From: Epichloe hybrida
Lineage: Eukaryota > Ascomycota > Sordariomycetes > Hypocreales > Clavicipitaceae
Length of the DNA stretch: 64,000 nucleotides
NCBI GenBank assembly: GCA_019022495.1
Contig: JAFEKR010000065.1
Span: forward strand, 1-64,000
Reading direction: 5' to 3'
Positions 10,340 to 21,514 of the stretch are shown one piece after another; position 1 is the stretch's first letter, and each line of letters begins with the position of its first letter. The translations under genes and the position numbers were made by a program. The notes under the pieces are model-generated. The model had not been told where the DNA came from. It was given only the letters and a program-made list of their open reading frames with translations, and made no database searches.

Positions 10340-12090
10340 TTAAGGAGCAGGAGAGGTCTAAGCTAGGTTAATATACGGAGGTGGCTTAACCACCTTATTA
10401 TTATTAATAATAAAGCTAATAAAGCTCTTATTATCTAAACTCATTAAAATTTCTATATCTAATAAGATATATTAGCTTTATCTAGCTATTATATAGCGTG
10501 AATTATTTCCACCTCTTGTTGCTACGTATTAAGAGCCCTTAGGCTAGTATCTAGGTTAGTCTAGGAAGTAAGAGTGCTAAGATTAAAGGGAGCATTAAAT
10601 ATAATACCCTTAAGCGTTTTTACTCTTAAGATAGTAATGTATATAAGGCTTGTTGTAAACTCCTTTGTAGAGATATTAGCTACTACCTTATTAAGAGTAA
10701 TGCCCTATAACTTATGTATAGTAATGCTATATGTAATTATAAATAGGAATTAACACTAGCTATATAGGTTACTACCCTTAATAAACTTGTGGTATGCTTG
10801 GAAAATAGGAATAATAGTAGCCTTATTAGGCTTTATAAAGTAAGGCAGTCCTATATACTTATCTATTCGCATAAACACAATATTAGGAGCCTATTAGCAA
10901 GGATTAGTAATATCTTAATCCTAGTAAATATCTTCCATAATCCCTATAGCGTTATTAATAAGGCCTATAGGCGTCTAGATATTCTCCGTTAGCATAACCC
11001 TTGCTCTAATATAAACTAGTAAAGTACGGTGGAGGTTTCCTACTATTTAAGAATTAGTATTATACCTAAATTCGCTAATATATGTTACATGGACCTAAAT
11101 AATTAGTAATATAAGCCTTTCTATATAGTTATAGTTATATTCTTAGACCTGCTATCTTGTGTAGTAAATACAGACTGCATTTACAAAGGAATTAACCTCT
11201 AGAGGCAAGAGCTATAATTAAATTCAGGAATAAAGAAGCTTCTAATAGTTAATAGATAGCTAAGCTAAGCAAAGGCCCTAGAGAGCTTTACAGAACAGTG
11301 CCTATGCATTGCCTTATTAGTGGATAACTTACTAAAGCATAATAGTCTTGTTAAAGGCCTAATAGGTATTACGCCTAGCTAGATCTATATTATTTATAAG
11401 TCTGTTATTACTATAAAGAGGCTTCTTAAAGACTAGTAGAAGCTAGTAGAAGTTACTAAAGAGAATTACACTATAGCCACTAAAGTAATTCTCTAAATTA
11501 GAAAAGATCTAATAAAGTTATTAGTTAATAGAGTAAAGTATCTTTAGCCTAATCATAGACTTCTTATTAATAATAATGTATTTGACCCTTTGTAAGGTGC
11601 CCTGTAAATCAGAAAGCTTATTAGTTAAAAGCTTAGGTAGGGTTGTAATCTGCCTTAAGACTAGAAGATACAGCAGCGAATATAATGTTATTCCGTTAAT
11701 GCCATTAGCAGCGATTCTAGTAAGGGCAGCTCGCATAATACATCCTAGGGCGCGGTGTTCTAATACTATAGAAATAGCGTGAATAACAAATGATTTCCCT
11801 ATACCTCCCTAGCTATTAACCTAGAGAAGAAGTGATTTAGGTGTTTACTTATTTAAATCAAGAGTATCCTCAAGGTGGCAAACATATATATTAAAGATAA
11901 GGCATTGCTTTGGATTAAGACTAGTGATATTCTAGTTGCTTACAGGATCCTAAGAAGTAATAGTAGTAGTAAAAGACTCCTTAAGGCTATTCTAATACTC
12001 TCTCTTCTACGTAAGAAGATTAGGATAGGTTCCAATATGATTTCGCTAATTATAGGCTAAATCATAATCGCGGTTCCTAAGCAATTTAAC
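10340..12090 (-). pseudogene. Helitron Pif1-type helicase remnant
   Basis: The minus strand reads Walker A GGIGKS (11791-11808), then ALTRIAANGINGITLYSLL and, near 11554-11583, Walker B KYIIINKKSM (DE-type Asp now Asn). After a decayed middle part come ARVMLTENIQTPIGL-like residues (about 11000, Gln now stop) and the late Pif1 motif TIHKLQGITLNK followed by ISTKEF and IYITILRVKTLKG (about 10580-10740). These are the nucleotide-binding and C-terminal motifs of the helicase that unwinds donor DNA in rolling-circle transposition. The N-terminal side abuts the X4 insertion; Rep follows beyond it at 15204. Confidence 0.88.
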
Positions 12091-12098
12091 CTTATTAG

Positions 12099-12247
12099 CA
12101 GAGCATTGTTGTATTGTATTGTATTGTATTTTTTGGCCCTTCGATGTATTGTATTGTATTGTATTACCCTATGTATTGTATTGTGTATTGTATTGTATTA
12201 AAAATACAATACAATACAATACAATACATACAATACAATGTATTATT
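12099..12247. repeat. X4 left terminal TGTAT array and foldback
   Basis: Runs of TGTAT are broken by a TTTTTTGGCCCTTCGA spacer. They are followed by AAAA and complementary ATACA runs, giving a long hairpin. A second TGTAT/ATACA patch lies at 12535-12585. Confidence 0.85.
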
Positions 12248-13234
12248 AGGGAAAATTAAAAGTGGGGTATTATATAAATTTATTATATAGTAGTTTTTTT
12301 AAGCAATCTAATTATAGTATTCTTATTTTTATATATAATTTAGTTATTTATTTAAAAATCTATAAAGTTTTAGCTTATTTAGAGAAGTAAGCTTATTTTA
12401 GATATATAATATCTTAGTAATATTCTTTTATATCTATTTTTAAGAATGCTTTTTTCTTAATATATTAAGGGTCTTCCTATGCTTATATCTATTTTCTATA
12501 ATTTATTATAATTATTTATTTTATAAAAATACATTATAATATAATACAATACAATACATTACAATACAATACAATACAATATATTATTAAAAAGGTAAGG
12601 TAGTATATATACTTATTATATAGTAGATTCTTAATGTAATCTAAATAAGATATCCTTAAATTTCTATACCATTTAAGTATTTAGTTATAGAATTATAAAG
12701 TTTTAGCTAATTTAGACTATTAAGCTATATATATATATAGGGTAGCTATAAATAGTATTATCTAAACTTAACTTATAGTAAAATTTATTCTTTATATTTT
12801 AAAGGTTATCCTATCTTTCTAGCTTTTTTTAGGATTTACTATGCATTTTAATATAGTATTTTTGCTTTAAATATAATATTTACCCTAAAGAAATAATTTA
12901 TAATTCTAAATAAATAAGATTAAAACTCTAATAAAAATATACTTATATATATAAGGAATTTATTATAAAGAGAAAATTAACACTTATTTAATAAATACTT
13001 CTTTTACTATTAAGCTATTTTATTATAATTATAATAAATTATATTAGCTTTTAACCTTTTTTAAACTAAAAGAGAAGGAAAAAACCTAGGAAAAGTTTAT
13101 AAAGAAAGGTTAAAATATTATATAAAGAATAATTATAATATATATACTATTTTTTTTAATATTAAGTAAATAAATAAATAAGCTTTAAAAGTAAGTTTAA
13201 TTATTTATACTACTTTTAGCTTACTTACTTAGTT

Positions 13235-13690
13235 ATAAAGTGTTTTTAAAAGTAGGTCTAAAAGTGGGTCTTGTTAAATACTAAAAACTAAGTATAATCC
13301 CTTTTTATAGTTATATAACTTTAGCTAAGAAGAGAAGGATATACAAAAGGGGGTCTAAAAGTGGGTCTAAAAGTGGGCCCTACTAGTTTTACTATAAACC
13401 TAGTATTATCTCTTTACTTAGTTTTATACATCTAGCTAAAAAAACATATATACAAAAGTGGGTCTAAAAGTGGGCCCTATTAGTTATACTATAAACCTAG
13501 TATTATCTCTTTACTTACTTGTATAATTCTAGCTAAAAAAACATATATATAAAAGTGGGTCTAAAAGTGGGTCTCATTAGTTATACTATAAATATAGTAA
13601 TCTCTTTACTTAGTTATGTAATTTTAGTTTAAAAGAGAGAAATATACCTAAGTAAGTCTTATAGTTATATTAGGACTTACTTTTTATTAG
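13235..13690. repeat. X4 internal tandem repeats of about 95 bp
   Basis: The landmark TCTCTTTACTTA recurs near 13410, 13506 and 13601. Units include AAAAGTGGGTCTAAAAGTGGG. They correspond in position and style to the 101-bp repeats of X1 and X2 but have a different length. Confidence 0.75.
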
Positions 13691-13725
13691 TATAAAATTA
13701 TAAATAGTATAATATTAAAAAACAT

Positions 13726-14485
13726 CCCTCCTGAGTACGAGGTAAAACTGCTTAGCTTACTACACCCTAACACCCTATTCCTTTAACTTCTTTTTATCTG
13801 CCTTGCAAAGCTTATTATTAGGCTTGCCCTTATTTTTTAACATCTTCTCCCTTATATTATAGATACTATTAATTATCTTTAGGTTAGATTTATCTTCCCT
13901 TTCCTTTCCTTTACCTTTCTTCTCTTCTATAATATTATTTAATATTTTAGATAGTGTAGTGTCTTTTTTATTACCTTTAGCTATACTATTATCTAACCAG
14001 TTAGTCGTTAATTGGTTGATTGGTAGCCTATGACCTACTTGGTGATGTAAGGAATTGGATTGGCTGCAATTAAGGATGAGTTATGTTTTTTTTTTAGGGT
14101 TTAAGTTTGCCTTAGAGCTTTAAAGGATAAGTTATAAGATAGAAGAGATGTAGAGAGATAGAATAAACACGGTCGCAGAGAAAAAGGGAATTATGTTAAT
14201 TTATACTATAAGTAAAACTCAAATGGATTTGAGTTTAACTACGGTCGCGAATTATAACTCTTACGTAATCGTAGCTATAAAGTTTATTATAAACTTTATA
14301 TTAACTTTTTAGCCCTTAAATTTATGGCTTAAAGCTTATTCCTTAATATTTTACCTAACACTACGGTAATTATTAAATTTAGTTGTTACATATGGCACTA
14401 GCTAGGTATTGCTAGTAATTTTTTTGGTTCCTTGAAAATTAGATGCATTGGCCACAGCCAATGACCCCAAAAAAAATTAAAAATC
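13726..14485 (-). mobile_element. S1: 760-bp element with 15-bp target duplication
   Basis: It starts CCCTCCTGAGTACGAGG and ends CCCCAAAAAAAATTAAAAAT plus CA. It is flanked by identical AATATTAAAAAACAT (13711-13725 and 14486-14500). A short hairpin CATTGGC-CACA-GCCAATG lies near the A-rich end. The minus-strand frame equivalent to that of S2 is mutated. Strand is set by that frame. Confidence 0.85.
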
Positions 14486-14704
14486 AATATTAAAAAACAT
14501 AAAAAAGAAACAAATTTTATTTTATTAATATTTTAAAAACCCTTTAAACACTAAATAACTAAAAAGTCTAGCTTTTTCTAAAGTAATTTACTTATAAATA
14601 CTTATATTTATATTATATTAATTTATTACTTATTTATTTTTAATTAAACTTTAACATTAATAATATTTTAAGTTATATAAGTAATAAAAGTAATATATAT
14701 ATTA

Positions 14705-15050
14705 TAATAATATATATAAGCTATTGTAAGCTATTATAAGCTATTGTAAGCTATTATAAGCTATTATAAGCTATTATAAGTTATTATAAGCTATTATAAG
14801 CTATTATAAGCTATTATAAGCTATTATAAGCTATTATAAGCTATTATAAGCTATTATAAGCTATTATAAGCTATTATAAGCTATTATAAGCATTGTAAGC
14901 TATTGTAAGCTATTATAAGCTATTATAAGCTATTATAAGCTATTATAAGCTATTATAAGCTATTATCAGCTATTATAAGCTATTAGAAGCTATTAGAAGC
15001 TATTAGGAGCTATTAGAAGCTATTAGAAGCTATTAGAAGCTATTATATTA
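14705..15050. repeat. Decamer satellite CTATTATAAG, about 34 units
   Basis: The 10-bp unit AAGCTATTAT is repeated in tandem inside X4. Early units vary TTAT/TTGT, and the last units read CTATTAGAAG. Confidence 0.92.
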
Positions 15051-15059
15051 ACTATATAT

Positions 15060-15195
15060 ACCTTATAATTAAGGAATTTACTTAAAACTGAAAAAAAGAA
15101 AAAAAAATACAAAACAATACAAATAATACAAATAATACATGTATTGTATTGTATTGTAAAATTTTGGATGTATTGTATTGTATTGCAATGCTCTG
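15060..15195. repeat. X4 right terminal array
   Basis: ATACA runs, then TGTAT runs around an AAAATTTTGGA spacer, then CAATGCTCTG. It is the inverted counterpart of 12099-12247. Confidence 0.85.
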
Positions 15196-15203
15196 CTTAT
15201 TAG

Positions 15204-18130
15204 TGTCAAGCTTAATATATAGAATCTGGCAAGCTATTTCCTGCTAAGCCTCTAGCTAGACCTTATTCTCCTGCTAAGGGTCTTCCTTAAACTTATCTTC
15301 TATTATAGGAGGCAGCTCACTATAGTAATTATAATAGTAAGCGCTAGCGTGGACTCTCTAATAATATATAAATGCCTTATAAAACGTAGTAAAACTCTCC
15401 TTCTTTACTATCTTTAGCTAGTTATAGTTAGTATAAGGATAGCTTAGTATAAGCTTCACTCTATAGAAGTCCTTAAAGCTTTTATTATTAGGATTAGCCT
15501 TATATTACAGGAAGTAATTTAGGACCTAGTTAGGCGTGTTAGGGAACTCTTACTAATGCTTAGGCTTCTTAGAGAAGTTAATCTAGGTTAGGAACTAAAA
15601 ATAATAAAGATCCTATAGGCTTATAGGGTGATTTAGGTACTTCTAGTAAGAATTCGAAGTCTATTAGACCTAATCTTCACCCTTAGTAGGTAGATAATCC
15701 GCCTACTAATGCTTATTAGGTAGGTAGTAATTAATACTATAAATAATATATAATCCTTCTTAAAGGTTAAGGTTAAGTAATAGGTAAAGGACCTCTTACG
15801 TAAACTAGTTTCTTTTAGTAACAAGTTTATTCATAAACTTAGCAACAAATCTAATAAGCCTATAACTTACATTAACCCTAGGCAGAATCTCCTTAGCTAT
15901 GTCCTAGAAGGTCTTTAACTACTATTTAGCCTTACTATAATACTTTAATATATAGGAGATAATAGCATACACGCCTATATAGGGCGTAAAGTTAATATTA
16001 GCAAGCTATAAGGCTATAACTATAGGGCTAAAGTTGTTTAGAAAGGCATTATTCTAAGCCCTATTAAATATAAAATACTATAGGTTAAAGTTCCTTATAA
16101 TAATTAGCTCTTTATAATATACTTATGGAAAGTGAAATTAGTAGTGTGTCTCCTCTGTTAATCTCCTATTAGGTAGTTGCTTATAACGCTAATAGTATGC
16201 TTCCGTGCACTTATAGCGTTAAACGTAATTAATTATATTAACTAAATTGCTAAACTTAGGATTTATAATAGGTAAGATTAAAGGGTTATTGCCCTAACGC
16301 TACTAATTCACTAAGTTAGGGCAGGTATTATAGGTAGTAATATACTACCCCTAGTACTTAGCAAAGACCTTCTGTAGTTCTGTGGTTATGAGGCTAGTGT
16401 CCGGGGTATTTTTAATCCAAAAGAGGCAATAAGCATAAGGGTTACCTTAGGACTACCACTTATATTAGTACTAATGTTTCTTAATGCTAAATTTAGGCTA
16501 AAGAACTTGCTTAAAGAATAACTAGAAGCGCATCTTAAAGTACTATACTAAGATATATAGGTTCTCGTGAAGGTTCCTACCTGTAATCCTAGCCTTAACT
16601 TAGTTATTCCCTAACTACTATTTATTATAATTTAGTATAAACCTCTAAAGGTCTTACTAGTGTAAATTAGCAGCTAAAAGGGTAATAAATATGCCTAGGT
16701 AGCTAAGAGCATAAACATACGCCTTAAGCTAGTTCTTATAGCCTCCCTAGTATGCTTATATGCCTTATAGGCTCCCTAAGAATCTCACTATAGAGTTAAG
16801 CAATGCCTTAGCTTTAGTAGTATCTAAGTTAAAAGCTAGTTAAAGCTAGTTAATATTAATAGCCTAATAGTGATATCCTCTCTTAATAAAGTAAGCGCTT
16901 TACTTATTTACCTACTAACACATAAGCGTATTAAATATAACATAATAAAATTAAGGATACTAAGCAAAGCGGCTATTATTATACTTTATTAGGTAATTAA
17001 TATAGTTAGAGTAGCTTACAGTGCGTTTATAAGGCTTAATAAACTTAGCTTCTTTGTTTAGAAAGAGACCTAGAAATGCTTCTAAGAGTAATAGCTAAGA
17101 CTAATTAAACTTATTTAAAGGCGTGCTATAAACATTAGGCATATTAAGGTATATCTAAGGTTTAACTTACTAGAGGGGAATTTACTCTGGCGGCACCTAA
17201 GGCCTATTAGAACCTTAAAGCTAATAATAAAGTCATGTAAGCTCCTATTACTAAGCAATAAAATTAGGAACCATAGCTCCATCAAAGTGTGCATTAATCT
17301 AGTTATTATCTTTATTAAGGTAAGTCTCTTTAATATTAACGGCGTTAGTTACCTCTACTATAAGCTAGTCTATAACATCTCTATTACTAGGTAACTAGAG
17401 TAAATTATTCTTATTTATATTAATATGGCAATACCTAGGATAATTTGAACGGAGATACATAAGCTAGGCCTAGATAATAGGCTGCCACACTTTAAATTAG
17501 TTACAGAACTAACGTATTATGTGTAGCTAATTTATCTAATTTATAGGTTAAAGGATAATAATGTTAAGATCCCTAGGTAAAAGCGGTAGCTAGTTATAGA
17601 CTTAACTAATATTCTTTATGAAGTTAATTACATAGCCCTTATATTTATACTACTAACCACAATAGGTTATAACTATGATGTGAACGTGAACCTTAGTAAT
17701 AAGCATCTCTTTGGTCTACGTAAGCTTAGGTAAATAGCCTAAAACTAACCTAGGATTAAGCTTGTTTTCTTTAGACTAAAAAAAGGGCTAACTAGCGCGG
17801 TATTAATTACAAGATACGCGGCCCTAAAGGGACTACGTTATAATAGTTACAAGAGCAGCAGATTCTATTTCTAACCTTAAGACTAAACTATCTTATCTTA
17901 TAATAAGTGTAATACTCTATAGTATTTAACGCTAGGCTTACTACCTAGTAGCTAATTAAGCCGCGGTCACGCTTAGTTAGGCATAACTAGTCTAGATCTC
18001 CCTAAAAGACTAGATTAGGTAAGATAGGCAGATCCTAAGAAGTAGACCTACTAAGGTTTAAAGGCAGACATAGTTACACTAATAAACGCTAAGAAAGTAA
18101 TATATTTAGATTAGAATCCCTTGCTAAGGA
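15204..18130 (-). pseudogene. Helitron Rep (HUH) protein remnant
   Basis: Read on the minus strand from high to low coordinates: HVHIIVITYCG and KYKGYVINFIKN with LPLLPRDLNII (about 17560-17700), a conserved N-terminal Helitron block (DUF6570-like); then GNPYAYCLFWIKNTPDTS (about 16390-16443), where the HUH metal-binding H-x-H reads Y-A-Y by C-to-T change; then TQEVLYLLLNLNL (about 15770-15810), matching the conserved S-x-Q-E-x-x-x-L-L-L block. Rep nicks and joins DNA during rolling-circle transposition. It lies upstream of the helicase in one polyprotein, now split by X4. RIP stops are frequent. Confidence 0.85.
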
Positions 18131-19833
18131 CTAAGAAGGTGTGAAATCATCTATTATATTATAATTATACTATTTATAATATCCATATTCCACTCTATTA
18201 GGAGTAATAAAGCTCTAGTAAGTAAATATGTAATAATATAACAGGTATTGTTTTTATTCTATGCCTAGGATAGGATTATTATTATTATCTAGGTTACTTA
18301 CTATGTTAATTTAGCTGCTAAAGAGTTCCTAAACTCCTAGCTAATGTAAAGAGGCTACCTAGTGTAAAATAGTAGCTAATAAAGGGGTAGGGTTAGGTTT
18401 TTCCTTAGCTTATTACATAACTTAATGCTCTTATTAGATTATAGCTTACTCTAGTTTAGTACGAATATATAGTGTTAAGAGTAAGTTAACATACCTGTAA
18501 AGAACGCGCCTTAGCTTTATCTAGTATATCTTAAGAAGCCTATTTATAGCGAAGAAACCTCATTAATTCGTGTGTTATTCGTTATAAGAAATTAGCTATA
18601 ATCTCTTGTAAGCCTATAGCTTATTACTATTAGGGTAATAGTATAGGAAGTTACTAAGTTTATTACTACTTAGGGGATTACACTCTAGTAATTAGGCGCT
18701 TACTACTACTATATACTATAGCTATTATAAAACATAAGAATTATATAAGAGCTTAAGACTATAGTTATATTAGCATTAGGGTAATGTCAGGGTGCTAAGT
18801 AGTAGTAGTAGCATATACTAGCGTGTTTTATTAATTACGGCATGCTAGGTATTTTTATATTAACTTATCCTTATTCTTTAAGCTAATGAATTTATTAATA
18901 GGTTTATCCTATTTATAACGCTAATATATATGTGTTTCAAAGGCGTTATTAGGGATATCTATGATATTAGCTAGGTTCTTATAGCTTAGATTATAAGGAG
19001 GATTAGGTAGTGGTATAGGAGAAGTAAGAGAAGCTATCTTATTATAATAATTTACTATGTTATGTGTAGCTTAGAGAAAGCAAGATAATGATTAGATAAT
19101 AATAGGTATAGCTTTGTTATTATAGATAAGGATATAGAAAAGAAAAGCAGAGAAGAGTTAAGAAGGAAATTCAGGTTAGTGTAAGAGAAAAAAGTAAGAG
19201 GTAAGAGGTAATATGTAGTAAGGAAGGAGCGCTTAAATGGGGGAAAGTAGGACTATTACACGTAATGCTATGAATTGCGTCACAAAGCTGCTAGAAAAAC
19301 GCGTAAATGAATCATCGTATTAGCAAATCCTACGCTTATTGCCTTGCTTTGTAAATCAATAGGATTATGTGGTATACATGCGTGCTTACGTGTCTGCGTG
19401 CGTAGTTGCATTAACTTCACAATATCAAACAGTGGGTGGATTTGCGTAGCATTTTCATGCCTCACTCCTGTCTTAGTATATAGATCTAAAGATAGGTATA
19501 TAGTCTATAATTATAATACTACTTATAACCTAATATCTACTTGGAACGTTATGTTTAGTGTAATTAGTAGTGAGGCTAGCACTATTAATTATATTAAACA
19601 CTATATAGACTAGCCCTATGTAGTAAACTGCCCTTATAAATTAATGGTTGTCACGGGCTGCTTCCTTGCCTAATTTAAAAGAAGAAAGAACTACCTCTAT
19701 AATGTTACACTTGCTACTATGAAACTAAATACCGTAGATGCCGTAGATGCCATAAAATAACTATAAATAACAGTAAAATGTAGTAACAAATATCCGAACC
19801 TAACGCTAAACCTAATACAATACAATACAATAC
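18131..19833 (-). other. Helitron 5' region, possibly the N-terminus of Rep
   Basis: No domain can be named. The segment is AT-rich with TAG/TAA in all frames. A patch at 19240-19480 keeps many CpG and CpA sites and is less mutated. Two short open frames on opposite strands there overlap each other and resemble nothing known. Confidence 0.4.
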
Positions 19834-20589
19834 CCCTCCTGAGTACGAGGTAAAACTGCTTAGCTTACTACACCCTGACACCCCATTCCTTTAACTTCTT
19901 TTTATCTGCCTTGCAAAGCTTATTATTAGGCTTGCCCTTATTTTTTAACATTTTCTCCCTCATATTATAAATACTATTAATTATCTTTAGGTCGGATTTA
20001 TCTTCCCTTTCCTTTCCTTTGCCTTTCTTCTCTTCTATAATATTATTTAATATTTTAGATAGTGCGGTGTCTTTTTTATTACCTTTGGCCATACTATTAT
20101 CTGATCAGTTGGTCGTTAATTGGTTGATTGGTAGCCCATGACCTACTTGGTGATGGAATTGGATTGGCTGCAATTGAGGATGAGTTATGTTTTTTTTTTA
20201 GGGTTTAAGTTTACCTTGGAGCTTTGAAGGACAAGTTATAAGATAGAAGAGATGTAGAGAGATAGAATAAACATAGTCGTAGAGGAAAAGGGAATTACGT
20301 TAATTTATACTATAAGTAAAACTTAAATAGATTTAAGTTTAACTATGGTTACGAATTATAACTCTTATGTAATCGCAGCTATAAAGTTTATTATAAACTT
20401 TATATTAACTTTTTAGCCCCTAAATTTGTAGCTTAAAGCTTATTCCTTAATGTTTTACCTAACACTACAGTGATTATTAAATTTGGTTGTTATATGTGGC
20501 ACTAGCTAGGTATTGCTAGTAATTTTTTTGGTTCCTTGAAAATTAGATGCATTGGCCACAGCCAATGACCCCAAAAAAAATTAAAAATC
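19834..20589 (-). mobile_element. S2: best-preserved copy of the S element
   Basis: It is 756 bp with the same ends as S1, flanked by identical AATACAATACAATAC (19819-19833 and 20590-20604). It retains an open 74-codon frame (20092-19868) and carries fewer RIP changes than S1. It lies in the Helitron 5' region. There is no terminal inverted repeat. Confidence 0.87.
19868..20092 (-). CDS. Lysine-rich 74-residue ORF in S2
   Basis: The ORF opens MAKGNKKDTALSK and is strongly basic and coiled-coil-like (EEKKGKGKERED), ending KLKEWGVRV. The homologous frame starts in S1 (ATAGCT in place of ATGGCC), and S3 shares the start region (MAKG-like) but then diverges. I do not recognise a domain. It may be a real small protein, for example nucleic-acid binding, or chance. 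An open frame in a RIP zone mainly shows that this copy is young. Confidence 0.4.
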   Translation of the reverse strand: MAKGNKKDTALSKILNNIIEEKKGKGKEREDKSDLKIINSIYNMREKMLKNKGKPNNKLCKADKKKLKEWGVRV

Positions 20590-20604
20590 AATACAATACA
20601 ATAC

Positions 20605-21514
20605 AAAGCAAGCGAATAAGGCAAGAGTAGTAGACTATAGTAAATAGTAGCTTAATTATGCTATACTAAATTATAAGTAACTTAGTATTCTCCTTCTAAC
20701 CTTACTAACGTGTGACTATAAATACTTAGGGACCTAGGGCAATGCAATACTTTAACTCCTAATAATCCGCTATGGGCGCTAACTCTAGGTTATTAGATAG
20801 GTGCTTAAGGTAGTTTCTTTTAAGAAGCGTTTAGTCCTAACCTACTGCTATATAGAGTTACCTAGTAAGGGTAATACTTTTTTAGTGTTAATTTTAGTAT
20901 TAAAATTAAGTATAAGGGCGTGCCGTGAATTATATTTACATAACGTAGTAACACTTTACTTTATAATATCATAATAGCAAAAAACAACTGAATTAAAAGG
21001 TTATATATTTAAATTATATCTATGGTTTTTTTTTTTTATAATTACAAAGTAAGCAATATACTACGAGTCTTTGTAAGATATTGTGATATCATGAGTTTAA
21101 GTCTTTTGCAACTATAATTCAACTACAACACTACCACCACCACCGCGTATCTACGATCGCGAATTAATTACTAATACTTCGCATTATTAAATTTATTTAT
21201 CTTTAAAGGTATAATATTTTGTATTCCCTCCAGGGGCCCTCTAGGGGCCCTACCAAGGGCTACCTGTAGTAAGCTATTGCCTATAGTAAGCCTCCTCCTC
21301 CTCCCCCCCCTTATAAAAAGCGTTAGGTAGTTAGGAGAGGTAGAAAAAAATTTCTTAACTAGTTACTAAAGAGTATTTTATATCTAACTAATTAGAAGAG
21401 ATGTCTCTATAGGATAACCTTATTTTAATAAAGGGAAAGCAGGAAGCTTCGCTTTACCCTCTTGCCTTCGCCTTGCTATTACGTAAATCTTAGGCAAAGC
21501 TCCGCTTTCCCTGA
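20605..21514 (-). other. Helitron 5' terminal region
   Basis: No gene is visible. The last 130 bases hold short inverted pieces (GGAAGCTTCGCTTTACCC; GCAAAGCTCCGCTTTCCC) close to the 5'-TC end. There is a T-run at 21027-21037 and a C-run at 21304-21311. Confidence 0.5.

Larger units (their letters stand above)
12099..15195 (+). mobile_element. X4: hAT-like element with TGTAT arrays, nested in the Helitron
   Basis: The ends are CAGAGCATTG and CAATGCTCTG. They are flanked by a perfect 8-bp duplication CTTATTAG (12091-12098 and 15196-15203), as hAT elements make. Terminal arrays use TGTAT, not the TGTAA of X1/X2. The shared motif AGGGAAAATTAAAAGTGGGG is at 12248-12267. It is about 2.3 kb without S1. 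No transposase frame was seen. It lies between the helicase and Rep parts of H. Confidence 0.88.
9804..21514 (-). mobile_element. H: autonomous-type Helitron nested in F1
   Basis: Compared with F2, the F1 gag is interrupted between A (9803) and T (21515) with no duplication, as Helitrons do. On the minus strand the element starts 5'-TCAGGGAAAGC and encodes Rep (HUH) then a Pif1-type helicase, the usual Helitron order. The 3' end is GGATCTTG, preceded by an imperfect stem-loop (CCTATG..GCTG paired with CAGC..CATAAGG). The terminal CTTG departs from the common CTRR. Without X4 and S2 it is about 7.8 kb. RIP has broken the frames. Confidence 0.88.

Noticed and set aside
10789..12060. Plus-strand ORFs in the helicase region
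   Set aside because: They are shadows of the minus-strand Pif1 helicase frame.
19280..19613. Overlapping ORFs on both strands as host genes
   Set aside because: They lie in the Helitron 5' region, overlap each other on opposite strands and have no recognisable domain.
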